Both the position numbers and the translations under genes were made by a program. 11,084 nucleotides of DNA from NCBI RefSeq assembly GCF_041601295.1, contig NZ_JBFIII010000097.1, forward strand, positions 1-11,084. Reading direction: 5' to 3'. The DNA is from Immundisolibacter sp. GTDB taxonomy: Bacteria; Pseudomonadota; Gammaproteobacteria; Immundisolibacterales; Immundisolibacteraceae. The notes under the pieces were generated by a model, which was not told the DNA's origin, ran no database searches, and saw nothing but the letters and a program-made list of their open reading frames with translations. This document shows, piece by piece, positions 6,371 to 11,084 of this stretch; positions within the stretch are counted from its first letter, which is position 1; each line of letters begins with the position of its first letter.

Positions 6371-6389
6371 GTCCAAAATGTGCGTGGAC
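6371..6389. promoter_or_regulatory. Dyad GTCCA-N9-TGGAC in the erpA leader
   Basis: Exact 5-base arms (6371-6375 and 6385-6389) around 9 bases, placed 33 bases before the erpA start. In E. coli erpA is controlled by IscR. The CC/GG spacing here is 11 rather than the 13 of a type 2 IscR site, and the AT-rich flanks are incomplete. I record it as a possible operator or hairpin without naming the regulator. Confidence 0.25.
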
Positions 6390-6422
6390 ATATCCATCGC
6401 GCAACGAGTTCCGGAGTCTCCG

Positions 6423-6761
6423 ATGCAGCAACAAGAACCTGTGCTTTTCAGTCCAAGTGCCGCGCGCCGGGTGGGTGAACTGATAGCCGAAGAGCGTAAT
6501 CCCAACCTCAAGCTGAGGGTGTTTATCAGCGGTGGTGGATGCTCAGGATTTCAGTACGGCTTCACGTTCGACGAGAAGGTGGATGACGATGACTGTGCGG
6601 TGGCAACCGACGGCGTCACCTTGTTGATCGACCCATTGAGCCTGCAGTACATGGAGGGCGCGGAAATTGATTACCGCGAGGACTTCCAGGGCGCTCAGTT
6701 CGTCATTCGCAATCCCCAAGCGACGACCACCTGCGGCTGCGGGTCTTCCTTCAGCGTTTAG
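6423..6761 (+). CDS. erpA: A-type iron-sulfur cluster carrier ErpA
   Basis: 112 residues (E. coli ErpA has 114), delivering Fe-S clusters to apoproteins, including isoprenoid-synthesis enzymes and respiratory complexes. The three cluster-binding cysteines are present: Cys40 in GGGCSGFQYGF, and Cys104 and Cys106 in the C-terminal CGCGSSFSV. NPNLKLRVFISGGGCSGFQYGFTFDEKV and DPLSLQYMEGAEIDY are near-identical to E. coli ErpA. I chose ATG 6423 because GGAG at 6413-6416 is correctly spaced and the length fits. An upstream ATG at 6378 would add 15 unrelated residues. It converges with anmK, 38 bases away, with no clear terminator between. Confidence 0.97.
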   Translation: MQQQEPVLFSPSAARRVGELIAEERNPNLKLRVFISGGGCSGFQYGFTFDEKVDDDDCAVATDGVTLLIDPLSLQYMEGAEIDYREDFQGAQFVIRNPQATTTCGCGSSFSV

Positions 6762-6799
6762 TCCGGTGGTTCAGGCGTGGCCGGTTTCTCGAAGCGCCT

Positions 6800-7927
6800 T
6801 CACGGTAGGTAAACGCAACCGAGGATCACCGGCTGCCGGGCACCGGTAACTCTTTGGGTGTCCAGTGCTCGCTCAGCTATGCGTTGGCGCGCGAGCCACG
6901 CGAACGCCAGCGCTTCCACCCACTGCGGGTCAACGCCGGCCTTGGCGGTCGTGTCGACTGCAAGCCCTGGCAAGTGACGGTCGATGCGCTTGAGCAAATC
7001 GCGATTTCGCGTACCGCCACCGCAGATCAGTAGTTCTTCGGTATTGGTACGGTTGACGAAGGCCGTGGCAATACAGGCTGCTGTGAATTCCGCGAGCGTG
7101 GCTTGCACATCCGCCGGTTCGATGGCGCCAAACCGATCCAGAAATCGCTCCAGCCACTGCGCGTTGAAGTCCTCACGCCCGGTGCTTTTTGGCGGTTGTC
7201 GGCTGACAAACGGGTGGTCGAGCAACGCGGCAAGCAGGCTGTTATGGACTCTCCCGGACGCTGCAAATGCCCCGTCCGCATCGTAGGGCTGGCCCAGATG
7301 GCGCGCCGCCCAGGCGTCTAGCAAGACATTGCCGGGCCCTGTATCCCAGCCCGATGGCCCGGCGTTGCCGGCACCCAAAAAGGTTACGTTCGCCATCCCG
7401 CCGAGGTTGAGTATCGCGCGCTGGCAGCCTGAATTGCCGAACGCAGCCTGATGGAACAGGGGTGCCAGCGGGGCGCCCTGTCCACCGGCGGCAATGTCGC
7501 CGCTGCGAAAATCAGCCACCGTGGCAATGCCCGTGCGGGCTGCAATCAGCGCCGCATCGCCCAGTTGGAGGCTATGAGGTCCTGGGCCAGCCGGCCGGTG
7601 CCGCACGGTTTGGCCATGGCTGCCTATAGCACGCACCGAGCGCGGCTCGGCGTGCGCGCTGGCAAGCAGACTCAGTGCGCTGTCAGCGAATCGCAGCCCG
7701 AGTTCGTGATGAAGTTGTAACGCGTTGTCGAGGTCACCACCGCCGGGTTCCTGCAAGGCGTCGAGCCGAGCCCGCAGCTGGGGTGGCAGGGGGGTGCTGT
7801 CACTCGCAATGAGCCGTGGCGGGCCTTCGCCGCTGATCGGGAACTCAGCCAAAACGGCGTCAACGGCGTCCTGGCTGGTACCACTCATGAGGCCGACGAA
7901 TAACGTGGGCCGCACTGGCTTGATCAC
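6800..7927 (-). CDS. anmK: Anhydro-N-acetylmuramic acid kinase
   Basis: 375 residues, the usual AnmK length. It opens the 1,6-anhydro ring and phosphorylates anhydroMurNAc to MurNAc-6-phosphate in peptidoglycan recycling. Motifs in order: GLMSGTSQDAVDAV (12-25, phosphate loop), GSHGQT (102-107), ADFRSGDIAAGGQGAPLAP (138-156), NLGGMAN (164-170), GWDTGPGN (183-190) with Asp185 as likely catalytic base, and the ATP-site CGGGTRN (292-298). The start is GTG at 7927-7925, which overlaps the mepM stop (GTGA), so the two are co-transcribed and probably coupled. The pairing makes sense: MepM cuts cross-links for wall growth and AnmK reuses turnover products. Confidence 0.96.
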   Translation of the reverse strand: MIKPVRPTLFVGLMSGTSQDAVDAVLAEFPISGEGPPRLIASDSTPLPPQLRARLDALQEPGGGDLDNALQLHHELGLRFADSALSLLASAHAEPRSVRAIGSHGQTVRHRPAGPGPHSLQLGDAALIAARTGIATVADFRSGDIAAGGQGAPLAPLFHQAAFGNSGCQRAILNLGGMANVTFLGAGNAGPSGWDTGPGNVLLDAWAARHLGQPYDADGAFAASGRVHNSLLAALLDHPFVSRQPPKSTGREDFNAQWLERFLDRFGAIEPADVQATLAEFTAACIATAFVNRTNTEELLICGGGTRNRDLLKRIDRHLPGLAVDTTAKAGVDPQWVEALAFAWLARQRIAERALDTQRVTGARQPVILGCVYLP

Positions 7928-9288
7928 GGCCTTAGGGATGACTCCGATTCGGCCACCTGACTTGCCGTTACCGCGTCAAGAGCCGTAACCCATGCCGATG
8001 TTTGGGCTGCAAAGTGGCGCCGGTAGGCACTTGGCAATGGCCCCGCGTTGGGCAGAGCGACCGTCAAAGGGTCTTTGTGCTGGTTGTTGACCTGGAATTC
8101 ATAGTGTAAATGTGGGCCCGTGGCCCAACCCGTTGCCCCAACGTAAGCAATGGTGTCGCCCTGACTGACTTGAGTGCCAACGCGCAGCTTGGCGGCAAAA
8201 CGACTGAGGTGCCCATAAAGGGTGCGGTAGCCCCGGCCGTGATCGATGATGACCACGTTGCCATAGCCACCCTGGCGTCCGGCAAACGCAACCCGACCGT
8301 CCCCAGTCACCTGTACCGGCGTGCCCGAGGCGGCGCCATAATCGACCCCGCGGTGCGGTCGTACCGTCTTGAAAATGGGATGCAGGCGATTGGGGTTAAA
8401 GCGTGACGTTACGCGGGTAATCGGCAGGGGGTTACGGGTAAACGCTTTGCGCATACTGCCGCCGTCGGGTTTGTAAACCGAGACCCGTCCGTCCGGAGCG
8501 GTATAACGCACGGCGCGCAGCACTTTGCCCTTGTTGACGAATTCGGCGGCCAGGATGTCGCCATCCTGCACTTTCTCGCCGTCGAGCATTACTTGGTTGA
8601 ACACCAGCGCGAACCGATCGCCGGTACGCAGATCCTGAGTGAAGTCGATGTCCCAGCCGAACATCTGTGCAAGCTCCAGTATCAGCCGATCGGACAGGCC
8701 TGCTTCCTGGGCCGAAAGGTAAAGCGAACTGGTGATGGTCCCGGTGGTTTGGTTCTGAACGGTTTGGGTCGGCAGAGTATGCAACTGGGCTGTATACCCG
8801 TCGTCTTCCCGCCGGACTTCTAGCTTGTTGATTGGGTCAATTTCAAAGTCCAGGGCAACCAACTCACCGCCATCAGCGTTTGCTCGCAGGACCTGACCGG
8901 GCTTCAAGTCGAGCAACGAACGCGCATGTTTGCCTGCATCCATGACCGATTGCACTGTTCCGGGCCCAAAGCCCATGGCGCGCATTGCCAGAAAAAAACT
9001 CTCCCCCGGTTTAATACGATGTTCGAGCCACGCCTCGTCAAGACGTTCCAAGCCTGGCGAGCCGGCCTCATCAATGTCAGGCAACGCGTATGGGCGCTCT
9101 ACCATCGGCGCGCTCAAGCGCTCTGGAATGCTCGCCAGGCTCTCGGCAGTACGGGCTACCAGCACTGCTACCATGCAGGCCATGACAGAGCCATACAGCC
9201 ACGGCAGAAGCCGACGGCCCTTGAGTGGGCGCGAGCCGGCATAAGGGGAATTCCGGAACAAGGGGGCGGTCGCGCGGGCAGCCACCAA
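7924..9288 (-). CDS. mepM: Murein DD-endopeptidase, M23 family (MepM-like)
   Basis: A 454-residue membrane-anchored, periplasmic peptidase that cleaves peptide cross-links so the wall can expand. A signal-anchor helix lies at about 29-46 after a basic stretch. Residues 88-138 resemble the LysM/OapA-like domain (HRIKPGESFFLAMRAMGFG...LKPGQVLR). A long middle domain follows. The C-terminal M23 domain (about 308-410) has a full site: His312 and Asp316 in HRGVD, His360 in LYGH, and His393/His395 in GPHLHYE. The N-terminus is uncertain. An in-frame TAA lies about 40 bases upstream, and the only starts that keep the anchor intact are TTG at 9288 or the GTG right after it; no ribosome binding site is evident. 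The stop overlaps the anmK start. Confidence 0.93.
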   Translation of the reverse strand: MVAARATAPLFRNSPYAGSRPLKGRRLLPWLYGSVMACMVAVLVARTAESLASIPERLSAPMVERPYALPDIDEAGSPGLERLDEAWLEHRIKPGESFFLAMRAMGFGPGTVQSVMDAGKHARSLLDLKPGQVLRANADGGELVALDFEIDPINKLEVRREDDGYTAQLHTLPTQTVQNQTTGTITSSLYLSAQEAGLSDRLILELAQMFGWDIDFTQDLRTGDRFALVFNQVMLDGEKVQDGDILAAEFVNKGKVLRAVRYTAPDGRVSVYKPDGGSMRKAFTRNPLPITRVTSRFNPNRLHPIFKTVRPHRGVDYGAASGTPVQVTGDGRVAFAGRQGGYGNVVIIDHGRGYRTLYGHLSRFAAKLRVGTQVSQGDTIAYVGATGWATGPHLHYEFQVNNQHKDPLTVALPNAGPLPSAYRRHFAAQTSAWVTALDAVTASQVAESESSLRP

Positions 9289-9487
9289 CGGCGGGCGTCG
9301 TCGATTAATAATGCAGTCCTCGTCGCGTTACAGATGTCAGGCGCGGGCGGCACCTGGATTAACCGCTACAGCATTTCCGCCTGCGCTGCCCCGCTATGAT
9401 ACCGGCATGCGCATTCTTCACTTTAGCGCGGTTAGATTGCAAGTCCAAAAATTGTGTTCTTTTATCTACTGAAAAGGTCGAAAGTCG
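9289..9487. other. Divergent intergenic region between mepM and tyrS
   Basis: These 199 bases must hold both outward promoters, but no box pair is strong. Plus-strand candidates are TATGAT at 9395-9400, with a poor -35, and TTGCAA at 9437-9442 followed by an AT-rich TTTTATCTA stretch at 9460-9468. On the minus strand, TATTAA near 9303-9308 would start transcription only about 10 bases before the mepM TTG. TAACCGC (9360-9366) and GCGGTTA (9428-9434) are inverted copies 61 bases apart. I see no small gene here. Confidence 0.4.
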
Positions 9488-10690
9488 ATGGTTGAGCCCC
9501 CAGGCCTTAGTTCTCTTGATGTCCTTCGCCGCGGTACCGAGGAAATCATCCCCGAACGGGAGCTTGCTGATCGACTGCGTGAGGGGCGCCCGCTGCGTGT
9601 GAAGGCGGGGTTCGACCCGACCGCTCCTGATCTTCACCTCGGCCATGCAGTCTTGCTCAACAAAATGCGCCAACTGCAGGACCTGGGGCACCATGCGTTG
9701 TTTGTAGTGGGCGACTTCACCGCGATGATCGGGGATCCGACCGGCCGTAACGCCACTCGCAAACCACTGACGCGGGAGGCGATCCTCGCCAACGCGGAAA
9801 CCTATCAGCAGCAAGTGTTCAAGATTCTTGACCCGGCGCGGACCGAGGTTCTGCTCAATTCCGCTTGGCTGGAGCCTCTGGGAGCGGTGGGGATGATCGA
9901 GTTGGCAGCGCAGGCGACGGTCGCGCGGATGCTGGAGCGGGACGATTTCTCCCAGCGCTATCGGACCGGTCAGCCCATCGCCGTGCACGAGTTCCTCTAT
10001 CCGTTGATGCAGGGCTATGACTCCGTCGTTCTTGAGGCCGACCTAGAGATCGGCGGCACCGACCAGAAATTCAACCTTCTTATGGGGCGCCAGCTGCAAC
10101 AAGCGCACGGAAAGCGGCCGCAAGCGATCATGACCCTGCCACTGCTCGAAGGTCTTGATGGCGTCAGGAAGATGTCAAAGTCCCTCGAGAACTACATCGG
10201 GATCACTGAGCCGCCAGAGGCCATGTTTGGCAAGTTGATGTCAGTCTCCGACAATCTGATGTGGCGGTACCTGGAGTTGCTGAGCGCCCGCCCGGTAGCG
10301 GACCTGGCGCAAATGCAGGCCGCCGTCGCGGCGGGAAAGAATCCGATGGAGATCAAGCTCGACCTGGCAGAGGAACTGGTGGCGCGTTTCAACTCCGCCG
10401 CGGCAGGAGGCAAGGCCCGAGAGGGCTTCCTGGAACGCTTCAGACACCGTCAGGTTCCCGACGAACTGCCACAAAAAAGCCTCCGTGCCCCCGGGGGACT
10501 CATGATTGGCGCTGCCTTGCAGCAAGCGGGCCTGGTTGGCAGCACATCCGAGGCGTTGCGCCTGATCGCGCAGGGCGCGGTACGGGTCGATGGCGACCGT
10601 GTAGACGATCCAAAGCGCCTTTTGAGCGCTGGTAACGATTATCGGGTGCAAGTCGGAAAACATCGAATTTGCAATATCACAATGATATAA
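9488..10690 (+). CDS. tyrS: Tyrosyl-tRNA synthetase (KMSKS-type, TyrZ clade)
   Basis: A 400-residue class I synthetase that charges tRNA-Tyr in the cytosol. The HIGH-type motif is HLGH at 50-53 within FDPTAPDLHLGH. Tyrosine/fold residues sit in GGTDQKFN (189-196). The KMSKS loop is complete at 228-232. The C-terminal S4-like RNA-binding domain is about 336-400 (GAALQQAGLV...GAVRVDGDRV). A full KMSKS marks the TyrZ clade, as in the P. aeruginosa enzyme next to an rRNA operon, rather than E. coli TyrS, which has KFGKT. The ATG has an AAAGG ribosome binding site at 9473-9477, 10 bases upstream. It reads toward the rRNA operon, whose promoter starts about 50 bases after the stop. Confidence 0.97.
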   Translation: MVEPPGLSSLDVLRRGTEEIIPERELADRLREGRPLRVKAGFDPTAPDLHLGHAVLLNKMRQLQDLGHHALFVVGDFTAMIGDPTGRNATRKPLTREAILANAETYQQQVFKILDPARTEVLLNSAWLEPLGAVGMIELAAQATVARMLERDDFSQRYRTGQPIAVHEFLYPLMQGYDSVVLEADLEIGGTDQKFNLLMGRQLQQAHGKRPQAIMTLPLLEGLDGVRKMSKSLENYIGITEPPEAMFGKLMSVSDNLMWRYLELLSARPVADLAQMQAAVAAGKNPMEIKLDLAEELVARFNSAAAGGKAREGFLERFRHRQVPDELPQKSLRAPGGLMIGAALQQAGLVGSTSEALRLIAQGAVRVDGDRVDDPKRLLSAGNDYRVQVGKHRICNITMI

Positions 10691-10701
10691 AAGATTTTTT
10701 T
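10674..10701 (+). terminator. Weak candidate terminator at the tyrS stop
   Basis: ATATCA-CAA-TGATAT (10674-10688) is a perfect 6-bp inverted repeat running into the stop codon, and a run of seven T follows at 10695-10701. The stem is AT-rich and the T-run begins 6 bases after it, so it would be a poor terminator. The same AT block may instead act as an upstream activating or Fis-binding region of the rRNA promoter. Confidence 0.3.
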
Positions 10702-10743
10702 AAAGTTCATGGTGGCCGTCTCAGGAAATAACTCGGCGCAAGG

Positions 10744-10771
10744 TTGACGTGGCGTCGGTCCTGCTTATAAT
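10744..10771 (+). promoter_or_regulatory. rRNA operon promoter (P1-like)
   Basis: TTGACG (10744-10749), a 16-base spacer and a perfect TATAAT (10766-10771). The 16-base spacing and the GC-rich stretch right after the -10 (TCGCACCCC) are typical of rRNA promoters under stringent control. AT-rich sequence lies further upstream at 10683-10705, roughly -75 to -96 from the predicted start, where Fis sites occur in known rrn promoters. Predicted start is near 10778. Confidence 0.88.
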
Positions 10772-10798
10772 TCGCACCCCTCGCCGGTCACGTACCGG

Positions 10799-10811
10799 CC
10801 GTTCTTTGAAA
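10799..10811 (+). promoter_or_regulatory. boxA-like antitermination element in the rrn leader
   Basis: CCGTTCTTTGAAA closely resembles the rrn boxA core (GCTCTTTAACA in enteric bacteria), which recruits the NusB-S10 antitermination complex. It lies about 25 bases after the predicted transcript start and about 130 before 16S, as expected for an rRNA leader. Confidence 0.65.
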
Positions 10812-10930
10812 ATCTGAGATCAGGTAATTTGTGTGGGCGCTTGCGTCCGCACGGTTAAGTCGACTTGGCTTAATCTGAGGGGACAGTACCCTCAACAACC
10901 GTATTCGGCTGGAAACAGCTGATCGGAAAT
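10812..10930 (+). other. Structured rRNA leader with three hairpins
   Basis: Three stems can be drawn. First, 10831-10852 is a stem of about 9-10 pairs with two G·U pairs, capped by G(CTTG)C, a stable tetraloop type. Second, TGAGGG (10876-10881) pairs with CCCTCA (10889-10894) around 7 bases. Third, TCGGCTG (10905-10911) pairs with CAGCTGA (10916-10922) around a GAAA tetraloop. A 10-base palindrome, AAGTCGACTT, lies at 10857-10866. Such structures serve RNase III processing, antitermination and 30S assembly in known rrn leaders. The partner strand downstream of 16S is outside the window. Confidence 0.6.
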
Positions 10931-11084
10931 TAATTGAAGAGTTTGATCATGGCTCAGATTGAACGCTGGCGGCATGCCTAACACATGCAAGTCGAACGGC
11001 AGCACAGGGTAGCTTGCTATCCGGGTGGCGAGTGGCGGACGGGTGAGTAACGCGTAGGAATCTACCTTTTCGTGGGGGATAACC
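10931..11084 (+). rRNA. 16S ribosomal RNA, 5' end (partial)
   Basis: The universal 5' segment TTGAAGAGTTTGATCATGG is present, followed by CTCAGATTGAACGCTGGCGG, the TGCAAGTCGAACGG stretch, and the GTGGCGAGTGGCGGACGGG and TGAGTAACGC blocks. Counting back from the E. coli numbering puts base 1 at 10931. The gene is cut off by the window end after about 154 bases. The first variable region forms a stem around AGCTTGCT, and the AACGCGTAGGAATCTACC signature is common in gammaproteobacteria outside Pseudomonas and the enterics. A full sequence would be needed to place the genus. Confidence 0.98.

Noticed and set aside
9396..9602. A 68-codon frame starting at ATG 9396 before tyrS
   Set aside because: It runs out of frame into tyrS, has no ribosome binding site and no recognisable content.
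1..11084. Mobile elements, CRISPR arrays, toxin-antitoxin or defence genes
   Set aside because: No transposase, integrase, direct-repeat array or defence domain could be found on either strand. The tRNA-Gln end at 4543 is not followed by an integrase or a visible repeat of its 3' end.

Overview
This is a high-GC gammaproteobacterial chromosome segment made almost wholly of housekeeping genes. Four things point to that class: an E. coli-type SpeD, a Coq7-type ubiquinone hydroxylase, ErpA, and the 5' end of a 16S rRNA gene with gammaproteobacterial features. The gene order trpD-trpC-(x)-speD-coq7 ... argC-(membrane protein)-erpA-anmK-mepM-tyrS-16S closely matches, as I recall it, the Pseudomonas aeruginosa PA0650-PA0668 region. 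The visible 16S segment does not look like Pseudomonas, and rplM-rpsI sit inside the block. I therefore infer a gammaproteobacterium outside Pseudomonas, perhaps near the Xanthomonadales/Nevskiales-like lineages; genus cannot be told from this window.

Left part (1-2165): the tail of trpD overlaps trpC by ATGA (tryptophan synthesis). A small VOC (glyoxalase-fold) protein and speD (polyamine synthesis) follow at gaps of only 5 bases each, so all four probably share a transcript. coq7 (ubiquinone synthesis) converges on speD from the minus strand.

Middle (2808-4651): an alpha/beta hydrolase is divergent from coq7. A very good sigma70 promoter overlaps its stop codon and drives rplM-rpsI (ribosomal proteins L13 and S9). 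A tRNA-Gln(CUG) gene follows 20 bases later, and a strong rho-independent terminator closes the unit.

Right part (4652-9487): argC (arginine synthesis) is coupled through a TTGA overlap to a one-pass membrane protein with a coiled coil (DUF6776-like). erpA (Fe-S carrier) follows. On the minus strand, mepM (murein endopeptidase) runs into anmK (anhydroMurNAc kinase) through a GTGA overlap, forming a cell-wall growth/recycling pair.

End (9488-11084): tyrS has the KMSKS-type signature of the TyrZ clade. Next come a textbook rrn promoter with a GC-rich discriminator, a structured leader with a boxA-like element, and the first ~154 bases of 16S rRNA.

There is no mobile element, CRISPR array, phage gene or obvious new system here, and no gene-free stretch exceeds 300 bases (the largest are 10691-10930 and 9289-9487, both described). 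The most notable points are the VOC gene in the slot where relatives carry a CRP-family regulator, the mRNA-tRNA composite operon, a perfect hairpin just upstream of the argC ribosome binding site, and the uncharacterised membrane protein coupled to argC.
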